Positions 1-5,743 of a stretch of 5,743 nt of DNA are shown one piece after another (the first letter of the stretch is position 1; every line of letters begins with the position of its first letter). Where the stretch lies: the NCBI GenBank assembly GCA_937901145.1, contig CALCHE010000037.1:1-5743 (forward strand), read 5' to 3'. The translations under genes were made by a program, and so were the position numbers. Under the pieces are notes generated by a model. It was given only the letters and a program-made list of their open reading frames with translations. It made no database searches and was not told the origin of the DNA. The DNA comes from an uncultured Clostridia bacterium. GTDB lineage: Bacteria; Bacillota; Clostridia; Oscillospirales; Acutalibacteraceae.

Positions 1-41
1 ATTGTGATGTTATTTCACGTTTTAAAGAAATACTGCCTTAT

Positions 42-77
42 AGGGTGTCGGCGTACGGTAACACCCTTTTATTTTTT
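42..77 (+). terminator. Intrinsic terminator of a gene left of the window
   Basis: A 7-bp stem, AGGGTGT (42-48) with ACACCCT (61-67), encloses a 12-nt loop and is followed by TTTATTTTTT. The U-tract is on the + strand side, so it should end a + strand transcript whose gene lies off the left edge. Read on the - strand, the hairpin is followed by ATAAGGCAG, so it is only a weak candidate for ending the small gene at 87-200. Confidence 0.7.
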
Positions 78-86
78 GCTTAGTGA

Positions 87-200
87 TTATTCAGCTGCTT
101 CTTCTTCTGGGAAAAGCTTAGCGAATACTGTCTTAAAGAATTCGATAAGAGCTTCAATGAAAGCAGTGATGTCTTCTTTGTATGTTTCGAAAAATTCCAT
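87..200 (-). CDS. 37-residue acidic amphipathic small protein
   Basis: Short gene starting at ATG 198-200 and ending at TAA 87-89. It has a perfect AGGAGG (209-214) 8 nt before the start and a near-consensus promoter just upstream, which argues strongly that it is expressed. The peptide starts MEFFETYKEDITAFIEAL and ends LFPEEEAAE. It has seven Phe, ten acidic residues and three Lys, and no Cys or signal peptide. Hydrophobic residues (F3, F4, I11, F14, I15, L18, I19, F21, F22, V25, F26, L29, F30) recur every three to four positions, as in one amphipathic helix running to Pro31, followed by an acidic tail. I recognise no family. A peripheral membrane or partner-binding microprotein is possible, but that is inference. 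It is divergent from the surface-protein gene, with about 290 bp between the starts. Confidence 0.72.
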   Translation of the reverse strand: MEFFETYKEDITAFIEALIEFFKTVFAKLFPEEEAAE

Positions 201-235
201 GATATATTCCTCCTGAGAATTAATTTAGTATATTC

Positions 236-264
236 ATTATAGTATATAATTGATTATTAGTCAA
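236..264 (-). promoter_or_regulatory. Sigma-A promoter of the 37-residue peptide gene
   Basis: On the - strand, the -35 box TTGACT (259-264) and -10 box TATAAT (236-241) are separated by exactly 17 bp. This is one base from the consensus of the housekeeping sigma factor. The predicted start, near 229, gives a leader of about 28 nt containing AGGAGG. It is the best promoter in the window and suggests high constitutive transcription. Confidence 0.85.
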
Positions 265-406
265 GAGAATTTTAAAATATTGTTCATTATGTGTTAATAT
301 GTTGCATTTGTTTCGGCAGAAGGAAAAAGATAGATAAAAATAACTCTCTCTAATTGTACAGTTTTAATAAAAATTAATTTTCAGTATATTTAGAGGTGCT
401 GCTTTC

Positions 407-442
407 TTGACTTGAAAGGGAGAAATATAGTATTATTATAAT
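407..442 (+). promoter_or_regulatory. Promoter of the exported repeat protein gene
   Basis: TTGACT (407-412) is followed after 18 bp by TATTAT (431-436). An overlapping reading is TTGAAA (412-417) with TATTAT (434-439, 16 bp spacer) or TATAAT (437-442, 19 bp spacer). The exact boxes are ambiguous because of the TATTATTATAAT run, but a sigma-A promoter here is well supported. It leaves a leader of roughly 40 nt before the start at 491. Nothing else recognisable was seen between this site and the divergent promoter at 236-264. Confidence 0.7.
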
Positions 443-490
443 GATAAAATTTGATTTTTGTCTGATAATTTATTACAGGAGGTAAAAACT

Positions 491-3298
491 ATGAAAACAG
501 TTTTAAACCGTGCATTGAGTTTAGTGATGTGTCTTGTGCTCCTTTGCTCTACCGTTTCAGCCACAGCTTTCGGTGCAAATGCGGCAGAAGATTTCGATTA
601 CAAAACCTATGCACAGAATGTAACAAAGGATAATGTACACTATCTTTTAGATTTGGTGGACGAAAAGCTCGCAGAGGCTAACGGTGCAGAAAACAAGCTC
701 CGTATGGAAGTAGAGCTTCTTAAGGATTTGAGTTGGCTTGAAATGCAGGCTGTTGAGTTGGTTTTAGGCTTTTTTGTTAAAAGTGATGCAATAAAGGTGG
801 GAAGCGATAATGTTAAGATTTTAATCGATCTTTCTTCAGTTGATGCTATATGTAAAACCGTAGATAATTATCGTGCAGTTATAGCGCTTGCAGCAAACAA
901 GACTCTTAACAGTCTTATCGATCTCGGCCATCTCGCTAAAATAAACCTTGATGTTTTCGATGAAGGTATGTCCCGTGCTAAATCGGGCGACTATAAAATT
1001 TTCAGTGAGGTTCTCGAGCTCGCAGATGCAAACGGTGCTATTATCGAAGCCTTCCTTTCTGGAAATCTCAAGCTTGGTGTAATCGAAAGTGCTCTTCCGG
1101 CTGATGTCTTAAACGGTATCAGAAACATAAATGCCGGAAATAACGTAAAGGGTATGATCGTTGATTTACTCTTTAAGGATAAAGCTGATTATGACAGAAT
1201 CAGATCAGAAGCAATAGCTGATTTTGACCGCTTCGTTTACAGAGATGTTCTCTGTCTGGTGGGCTTAAGCGGTGTGAACGAAAGCACAACTATCGACCAT
1301 CTTATTACCGACGTTTTCACTGTTTTAGTCAATGATCATCTTATCGGTCTGGTTAAGGATAAGTCCTTCAGTTTTGCCAGTGTAGGTTATGCTCAGCTTG
1401 ACACTGTAATTCAGATTGACGGTGATTATGATTTCAGTAATATCAAATTCACCAAGGATAAATCCGTTCTCGATCAGATAAACAATGTTTTAGGTGAAGT
1501 ATTCAAGCAGATAGTTCCCGGTTATGTGGACGGTGAAGGCAATTATCGCTGGACAGAGGGCGGCTACGAAATAATCGGCGATAATATGAGAAATCTTGTT
1601 AAGTACATCGCTGAAAATTCAGGCGCTGACATTAACACCAATGTAAGCGACGATGCACTTATGCTTGAAATCCTTAAAATAGTATTTGAAGCAGCAGATA
1701 CAACCGAAACAAAGGAATATTATAACACTGTAAAGACTGCAAAAAACCTTACAGAAATGGCAAACAAGATAGTCGTTTACCTCAGCGGTAAGGATTATCC
1801 TGCTACTGCAACCTACGAGCAGGTTATCGGTGACTACATAATCGAAAAAATCGGCTCTATTGTTCCTCTTTATGACGAGAACGGCAAGGTTATCAATGCA
1901 GGCAGCGGTAAAACCGTGTGGGATGTACTTAACAGTGTGCTTAACTTCTTCCTCGTAGATAAAAATCTTGACAGTCTCTTCGGCTGGAATTTCGACAGAA
2001 GAACAACTTACTTCCAGAAGCTTGACATCATTCTCGATTATACAGCTGATGACGGAAGCGCTAATTTTAATTCTCAGAACTATATCAACGACCTTATCGA
2101 CAGTATTTTCCGTGTAGATCTTCAGAAGTTCGTTAACCTTACTGCAGTAAAGGCACTTGGCAAGGGAAGAAATGAGGTTTCTGTAGTTAAGTTCCTTTAC
2201 ACTACAGTTTATAATGTTCTCAATAACTGGACAGCAAGAGGCGGTATCGTTAAGCAGACAACCGATTATTTCGATAATACTCTTTCTGATGAAAGCATCG
2301 CAAATATCGCAAAGGTTTTAATTAAAACCTTAAAATCACGCAGTGAGGGTACAGCTTCATTTGTCGGTCTCATTTCTCACTTCTTAACCGACATCAGTGA
2401 AAAGGTAGAGGCAAAGGATGCTACCTGTACTGCAGCGGGCTTCAAAACAACCAAGACCTGTCTCAAATGTAAAAGAGCATATATGCAGGGCGCAAAAATC
2501 AACGCTAAGGGTCATAAGTATAATTCAGGCGTAATCACCAAAGCTCCCAAATGTACAGCCAAAGGCGAAAAGACCTTCACCTGTACTGTCTGCGGACATA
2601 AGAGAGTTGATCCCGTAGCCGCCACAGGCCATAAGGAAAGCGGCTACAAGGTAACAAAGGCCGCTACCTATAAGGCAAAGGGTCAGAAGGTAAACACCTG
2701 TACTGTATGTAAGACTACTCTCGGTACACAGATTACCAATATAATCCCCCTCAAAAAGGCTACAGGTCTTAAGTCTCAGGCACTCAGCACCACATCCGTA
2801 AAATTCTCCTGGAATGCAGTGGCAGGTGCAGAAGCTTATAATCTTTACTATAAGACCGGCTCAGGTAAATGGAAGAAAGTAAATGCTAAAAATAAGACTT
2901 CAGTTACCGTTAAAAAGCTTAAGGCAGGCACTACCTATAAGTTTAAGGTAGAAGCAGTTACAGGCGGTAACAGAAGCGAAAGCGGTACCGTAAATGCTAC
3001 CACAAAGCCTGCAGCAGTAAATCTCAGCAGAGTAAGCAGCAAAAAGAAGAAGGAAGTTATCGTAGAGTGGAAGAAGGTAGCAGGCGTAACAGGCTATGAG
3101 GTTCAGACATCTACAGCTAAAAACTTCAAAAAGAATTTAAAGACTACTACAATCAAAAAGCAGAAGACAGTTAAAACTATCGTTAAGAAGCTTAAGAGCA
3201 AGAAAAAGTATTATGCAAGAGTTCGTGCTTACAAGACAGTAAACAATGTAAAGGTTTACGGTGCTTGGAGTAAGGTAAAGAACATCAAGTGTAAATAA
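491..3298 (+). CDS. Exported protein with Cys repeats and two lysine-rich FN3 domains
   Basis: A 935-residue secreted protein. The ATG at 491 is chosen because AGGAGG (477-482) lies 8 nt before it; the longer in-frame TTG start at 458 would bury that site. Residues 1-31 are a signal peptide: Lys2/Arg7, a hydrophobic core, and probable cleavage after GANA. Residues about 32-636 are mostly helical and match no family I can name. Residues about 640-752 hold three repeats of about 40 residues with CxxC pairs at 657/660, 698/701 and 737/740, and GH motifs (His675, His714) after the first two. FN3-like domains follow at about 752-842 and 843-935; the last has 26 Lys in 93 residues. CxxC/GH repeats before FN3 domains are common in surface proteins of gut Clostridia. 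No LPXTG, SLH or C-terminal membrane anchor is visible, so retention through the basic tail on anionic wall polymers is inferred. Adhesion or wall binding is plausible; no enzyme motif was seen. Confidence 0.9.
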   Translation: MKTVLNRALSLVMCLVLLCSTVSATAFGANAAEDFDYKTYAQNVTKDNVHYLLDLVDEKLAEANGAENKLRMEVELLKDLSWLEMQAVELVLGFFVKSDAIKVGSDNVKILIDLSSVDAICKTVDNYRAVIALAANKTLNSLIDLGHLAKINLDVFDEGMSRAKSGDYKIFSEVLELADANGAIIEAFLSGNLKLGVIESALPADVLNGIRNINAGNNVKGMIVDLLFKDKADYDRIRSEAIADFDRFVYRDVLCLVGLSGVNESTTIDHLITDVFTVLVNDHLIGLVKDKSFSFASVGYAQLDTVIQIDGDYDFSNIKFTKDKSVLDQINNVLGEVFKQIVPGYVDGEGNYRWTEGGYEIIGDNMRNLVKYIAENSGADINTNVSDDALMLEILKIVFEAADTTETKEYYNTVKTAKNLTEMANKIVVYLSGKDYPATATYEQVIGDYIIEKIGSIVPLYDENGKVINAGSGKTVWDVLNSVLNFFLVDKNLDSLFGWNFDRRTTYFQKLDIILDYTADDGSANFNSQNYINDLIDSIFRVDLQKFVNLTAVKALGKGRNEVSVVKFLYTTVYNVLNNWTARGGIVKQTTDYFDNTLSDESIANIAKVLIKTLKSRSEGTASFVGLISHFLTDISEKVEAKDATCTAAGFKTTKTCLKCKRAYMQGAKINAKGHKYNSGVITKAPKCTAKGEKTFTCTVCGHKRVDPVAATGHKESGYKVTKAATYKAKGQKVNTCTVCKTTLGTQITNIIPLKKATGLKSQALSTTSVKFSWNAVAGAEAYNLYYKTGSGKWKKVNAKNKTSVTVKKLKAGTTYKFKVEAVTGGNRSESGTVNATTKPAAVNLSRVSSKKKKEVIVEWKKVAGVTGYEVQTSTAKNFKKNLKTTTIKKQKTVKTIVKKLKSKKKYYARVRAYKTVNNVKVYGAWSKVKNIKCK
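2419..2743 (+). repeat. Three imperfect ~120-bp repeats coding CxxC units
   Basis: Within the exported protein, three tandem units share the pattern C-T-x-x-G-x-K-x-x-x-C-x-x-C, starting near residues 646, 688 and 728. CxxC spacing is 41 and then 39 residues. Units one and two each have a leading Cys (646, 688), a CxxC pair and a downstream GH motif, enough ligands for a metal site or a small disulphide knot. The third unit has Tyr in place of the leading Cys and lacks the GH motif, so it looks degenerate. Confidence 0.75.
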
Positions 3299-3306
3299 GC
3301 ATGAAA

Positions 3307-3358
3307 AAGTCGCCTTCGGGGTACCCTTCATAAGGAAGTTGGTACCCCAAGGTGGCTT
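3307..3358. terminator. Large hairpin after the exported-protein gene, candidate two-way terminator
   Basis: Arms 3307-3325 and 3341-3358 pair along their whole length apart from one bulged C (3317). The core GGGGTACC with GGTACCCC is perfect. An inner CTTC/GAAG stem (3326-3329 with 3335-3338) caps it. Two pairs are G-U in + strand RNA and would be A-C mismatches in - strand RNA, so the fold is best in the transcript of the exported protein, whose stop is 8 nt upstream. On the + side the following sequence, TTCTGTAG, is a poor U-tract. On the - side the stem runs into TTTTTC, so it could also end the recombinase transcript. Confidence 0.6.
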
Positions 3359-3382
3359 CTGTAGTAAAAATATTAATTTTTG

Positions 3383-3415
3383 ACGGTGTAGCTTATGCTA
3401 TGCCGTTTTTTCTTT
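3383..3415 (+). terminator. Intrinsic terminator facing the recombinase gene
   Basis: ACGGTGTAGC (3383-3392) pairs with GCTATGCCGT (3397-3406) around a TTAT loop, with two G-U pairs that exist only in + strand RNA, and is followed by TTTTTTCTTT. This is a classic + strand terminator for transcription arriving from the exported-protein gene. Its right half overlaps the last codons and stop of the convergent recombinase gene, so it also shields that gene from antisense read-through. Confidence 0.85.
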
Positions 3416-5065
3416 GGCTTGTTTTTTGTTAATGTGCTTTTGATAAAGAGCTTCCATTTCTTCAGGCGAGAAGAATTTGATAATACCAACACCTTTATAG
3501 TATATATCAATATTTTGATGTCTAACACCGTCAATGTATGTTGGCTTTGACACAACAATCTTTTCAATAAACTCATGTACAATTTCAGGGGTCAATTCTT
3601 TAAGTCTGGTAACCTTCTTTGCTTTATCAATAAATTGTTGTAAGTTTTCTTTCTTGACGGATGCGGTGCTGATATATTCTTCCATTTCGGGTATGGATTC
3701 CTTCAAAGTTTTCTGCTCGCTTTCCAACGATAAGGATAAGGTAGCAAATCTTTCATCAGATACTTTGCCGATAATGTTATCTTCATAGAGCTTTTGAATT
3801 ATGTTGTCAATTTCACTAACACGCCTGATTGCTTTTTCAAGCTCTCTGCGTTTGGTAAGTAGTTCTTTCTGCTGCCTTATGTCGAGAATATTCATCTGCT
3901 CTTTTGCGAACTGAGTTTCATAACATTGCACATACCACAAAACTCTTTTCATACTTTCAAGCACAAGTTCATTGATAACTTTTTCTCTGATGTAGTGTGA
4001 TGAACACATACCTGTATCTTTGCGGAATGATGAACAAACGAAATACGCTTGAACTTTTTTGTTATTAGTCGTACAGTAATAAAGTTTTTTGCCACAATCT
4101 TCGCAGAACAACATCCCTGAAAACATACTGACCACTCCTGTTCGGTTCGGTCTTCGCCTGTGTTCTCTTAACTCTTGAACCAAAGCATAATCCTCTCTGC
4201 TGATTATTGCAGGGTGTGTTCCTGTAAAAACTTTCCATTCGTCTTGTGACCTTTCAAGTTTCTTTTTGTTCTTGAAGGACTTTGTAGTGTAACGGAAGTT
4301 AACCGTATCACCGCAGTACTCTTGTTTTGATAGAATATTTGCAACGGTATCGGCACTCCAATTAAATTGTCTTGCAGGCGGTTTAGAACAACAACGACCA
4401 ATGCTGCTCCAATATTCCGTAGGTGTCATTATCTTTTCAGCCTTTAACCTCTTTGCAATCTGTGACGGACCTAATCCTTCAATGCAGAGATTGAAAATTT
4501 TTCTTACAACTTTGGCAGCAGGCTCGTCAACAATCCACTCTTTTATGTTCTCAGGATTTTTCATATAACCGAAGGGCGGATTAGTTGTAAGAGGTACACC
4601 TGACATTCCCTTGCTCTTAAAAACATTTCTTACCTTCTGACTTGTGTTCTTTGCGTGCCACTCGTTAAACAAATCTTGCATCGGTACAATGTCACTTATA
4701 CCCTTTGCCGTATCAATGTTATCCATTATGGCAATGTACCTGATACCCATTCGGTCAAACTCTTCTTCAAGTAACTGACCGACAACAAGTCTGTTTCTTC
4801 CGAGACGGGAATGGTCTTTGACTATGAGCGTAGAAATTTTTCCTTGCTCGCCGAGCTCCATAATTTCTGTGAAGGCAGGTCTTGTGAAAGTTACACCTGA
4901 CCATCCGTCATCAATGAACACTCTTGTGTTTTTAAAACCGTTTTCTTTGGCATACTTTTCAAGTATTGCCTGTTGATTTTTTATACTGCCCGATAAGCCT
5001 TCCTGTTCATCATCTCTTGACAGTCGGCAATAAAGGGCGGTAATTTTTTCTGACTGTTTACGCAT
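3398..5065 (-). CDS. Large serine recombinase, TndX/TnpX-like
   Basis: A 555-residue site-specific recombinase that would excise and integrate the element through a phosphoserine intermediate. The ATG at 5063-5065 is chosen for AAAGGAG four bases upstream; a 19-residue longer in-frame start would lie across the promoter. Resolvase-type catalytic domain, residues about 8-155: ALYCRLS with Arg14 and nucleophile Ser16, DDGWSG at 52-57 and SRLGRN at 86-91 carrying the conserved arginines. DNA-binding Recombinase domain about 165-300. Zinc ribbon with Cys321, Cys324, Cys344 and Cys354. Charged coiled coil about 385-480, then a C-terminal region about 488-545 like DUF4368. Length and domain order are complete and all key residues are present, so it is probably active. 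The family is typical of Tn5397-, Tn4451- and Tn1549-type elements. The gene has its own promoter and follows the TnpW-like gene after about 100 bp. Confidence 0.95.
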   Translation of the reverse strand: MRKQSEKITALYCRLSRDDEQEGLSGSIKNQQAILEKYAKENGFKNTRVFIDDGWSGVTFTRPAFTEIMELGEQGKISTLIVKDHSRLGRNRLVVGQLLEEEFDRMGIRYIAIMDNIDTAKGISDIVPMQDLFNEWHAKNTSQKVRNVFKSKGMSGVPLTTNPPFGYMKNPENIKEWIVDEPAAKVVRKIFNLCIEGLGPSQIAKRLKAEKIMTPTEYWSSIGRCCSKPPARQFNWSADTVANILSKQEYCGDTVNFRYTTKSFKNKKKLERSQDEWKVFTGTHPAIISREDYALVQELREHRRRPNRTGVVSMFSGMLFCEDCGKKLYYCTTNNKKVQAYFVCSSFRKDTGMCSSHYIREKVINELVLESMKRVLWYVQCYETQFAKEQMNILDIRQQKELLTKRRELEKAIRRVSEIDNIIQKLYEDNIIGKVSDERFATLSLSLESEQKTLKESIPEMEEYISTASVKKENLQQFIDKAKKVTRLKELTPEIVHEFIEKIVVSKPTYIDGVRHQNIDIYYKGVGIIKFFSPEEMEALYQKHINKKQAKEKTA

Positions 5066-5112
5066 TATACTCCTTTCCACAGCCGTTATGATTTGAATTG
5101 TAGGACATCTAT

Positions 5113-5141
5113 AGTATAGCATAACTTTTCTTAAACTTCAA
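5113..5141 (-). promoter_or_regulatory. Promoter of the recombinase gene
   Basis: On the - strand, TTGAAG (5136-5141) and TATACT (5113-5118) are separated by exactly 17 bp, giving a leader of about 40 nt before the start at 5065. A perfect 10-bp palindrome, ACTTTAAAGT (5143-5152), sits 1 bp upstream of the -35 box and could be an operator, although short AT-rich palindromes are common. The promoter lies in the gap after the TnpW-like gene, so the recombinase can be transcribed independently. Confidence 0.8.
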
Positions 5142-5168
5142 TACTTTAAAGTGTGATATTTTAGTTTT

Positions 5169-5447
5169 TTACTGTTCTTCTTTTAAAATTATTCTTTCAA
5201 TTTTTCTGACCAAAGGTTCATTTGATTTCTGATTGAAGTGACTGTTAACCGAATAAACTGTTCCGTCAATTTTCTTTTCGAAGTTTATTGGGCGAGGATA
5301 CTGAAACTTTTCATACCAAGCTAATCGTTCCTCTTGTGTCATCGCAGAAATTTTTGAAATCAAATTTTTAATTTCTTTCATAAACGCTGTGATGAAAATG
5401 AATTCGTCTTCACTTAAATCTTTAATCTTATACATAGCTTCGCTCAT
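5169..5447 (-). CDS. TnpW-like transposon-encoded small protein
   Basis: A 92-residue cytosolic protein with no signal peptide or membrane segment. The start at 5445-5447 has AAAGGAG (5456-5462) 8 nt upstream, so it is preferred over a second Met at codon 5. The C-terminal half (about 55-90) has a basic-acidic stretch, then DGTVYSVNSHF (61-71) and a helix with VRKIERII (80-87). This matches my recollection of TnpW-type proteins of Tn4451/Tn1549-like elements, with a GGTxYxVxxxF core and a K-I-x-R-I/L-I helix. The N-terminal half (MYKIKDLSEDEFIFITAF, then a charged helix to about 50) is an extension I do not recognise. The role of TnpW is not established; its position just before the recombinase suggests a role in excision, integration or regulation. 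No clear promoter was found directly upstream. Confidence 0.7.
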   Translation of the reverse strand: MSEAMYKIKDLSEDEFIFITAFMKEIKNLISKISAMTQEERLAWYEKFQYPRPINFEKKIDGTVYSVNSHFNQKSNEPLVRKIERIILKEEQ

Positions 5448-5477
5448 CTTTTCGTCTCCTTTCTTTTTAATTTTTTT

Positions 5478-5540
5478 CTCGGGGTTTTAGGGGTAGCTCC
5501 CTAACAAGCGAATTTGGATATTCAAATTCATTGCTTGTTA
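5478..5540 (-). other. Candidate transfer origin (oriT-like inverted repeat plus core)
   Basis: TAACAAGC (5502-5509) and GAATTTG (5510-5516) pair with CAAATTC (5523-5529) and GCTTGTTA (5533-5540). This makes a 15-bp stem with a 6-nt loop and a 3-nt bulge. Read on the - strand, the second arm is followed at once by GGGAGCTACCCC and then a CCCC-containing run. A long inverted repeat abutting a short conserved core is the usual architecture of relaxase nic regions, and this one lies in a mobile-element context. The relaxase is not in the window, so the assignment is inference. A regulatory hairpin of the TnpW-like gene is the main alternative. Confidence 0.42.
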
Positions 5541-5687
5541 AGACACATGCCATAGCAAAGCAGTCGCAACAAGTAAATGTGTCCATATAAATTCAGTGCT
5601 TGCTGATACGAATGCCATTGCATTCAGGTTAAAGCAAAGCACGAATTGTGAGTACCCGAATCCATTGCTTGCTCATACTGATGCCAC
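5526..5687 (+). repeat. Three imperfect 28-bp direct repeats
   Basis: Copies at 5526-5553, 5591-5618 and 5660-5687 share the pattern AtyCAkTGCTTGyT followed, after about 6 bp, by ATGCCAY. Start-to-start spacing is 65 and 69 bp. The first copy overlaps the right arm of the long inverted repeat. Diverged sequence between copies also echoes (AGCAAAGCA at 5554-5562 and 5632-5640), so the true unit may be about 65-70 bp. The region from 5461 to the right edge otherwise shows no gene with a ribosome site. Confidence 0.65.
5610..5625. repeat. Perfect small hairpin in the repeat region
   Basis: GAATGC (5610-5615) and GCATTC (5620-5625) form a 6-bp stem with a CATT loop, overlapping the end of the second 28-bp repeat. 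A second, wider inverted pair, GACACAT (5542-5548) and ATGTGTC (5577-5583), brackets the interval between the first two repeats. Both add to the structured, apparently non-coding character of this stretch. Confidence 0.5.
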
Positions 5688-5743
5688 ATAAAACCGCATT
5701 CTTTGTGTTCTGATAATTGTAGTAGGTTTTGTTTTTTATTCTG

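Noticed and set aside
4..216. A 70-codon + strand open frame near the left edge
   Set aside because: It has no ribosome site, runs through the terminator hairpin at 42-77 and is antisense to the well-supported 37-residue gene.
458..490. Earlier TTG start for the exported protein
   Set aside because: It would place AGGAGG (477-482) inside the coding sequence and add 11 residues before a normal signal peptide; ATG 491 fits better.
509..549. Lipoprotein signal (VLLC) in the exported protein
   Set aside because: The residue before Cys is Leu rather than Gly, Ala or Ser, and a standard cleavage site after GANA is present downstream.
4204..4401. 65-codon - strand frame inside the recombinase gene
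   Set aside because: It is a shadow in another frame of a fully conserved recombinase coding region and has no ribosome site of its own.
5066..5122. Longer recombinase start with 19 extra residues
   Set aside because: It overlaps the -10 region of the predicted promoter and lacks a ribosome site; ATG 5063-5065 has AAAGGAG and begins just before the catalytic domain.
5538..5618. 26-codon - strand frame with a hydrophobic stretch (TEFIWTHLLVATALLWHVS)
   Set aside because: A membrane peptide is conceivable, but it has no ribosome site, overlaps another equally open frame and lies entirely in the repeat and hairpin region.
5526..5687. CRISPR array
   Set aside because: Only three diverged copies with spacers of 37 and 41 bp that themselves show related sequence, and no cas gene; tandem regulatory or attachment repeats fit better.

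Overview
The window looks like chromosome from a low- to mid-GC anaerobic Clostridia, probably a gut member of the Oscillospiraceae or Lachnospiraceae. The evidence is AT-rich intergenic DNA with consensus sigma-A promoters, strong AGGAGG-type ribosome sites, a secreted protein with CxxC/GH repeats and FN3 domains, and a TndX/TnpX-type large serine recombinase. The taxon is an inference from style, not from a marker gene.

Left part (1-3412), probably resident chromosome. A terminator at 42-77 closes a + strand gene that lies off the left edge. Next is a very short gene on the - strand (87-200) for a 37-residue acidic amphipathic peptide, with its own near-consensus promoter and a perfect Shine-Dalgarno. 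Divergent from it is a 935-residue exported protein (491-3298): signal peptide, about 600 residues of unrecognised mostly helical sequence, three Cys-containing repeats of about 40 residues and two lysine-rich FN3 domains. It is followed by a large hairpin (3307-3358) and an intrinsic terminator (3383-3415).

Right part (about 3398-5743), one end of a mobile element, all genes on the - strand. It holds a large serine recombinase (3398-5065) with its own promoter, preceded by a 92-residue protein whose C-terminal half resembles TnpW (5169-5447). Upstream of that is a non-coding stretch with a long inverted repeat beside a GGGAGCTACCCC core, which looks like a transfer origin, and three imperfect 28-bp direct repeats about 65-69 bp apart with extra small hairpins. 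Together these suggest the integrase end of an integrative conjugative or mobilizable element. One terminus probably lies between the recombinase stop and the surface-protein gene, and the transfer genes would lie to the right of the window.

The recombinase would catalyse excision and integration, the TnpW-like protein may assist or regulate, and the putative oriT would be the nicking site for a relaxase encoded outside the window. The two halves are convergent and meet at a shared terminator zone.
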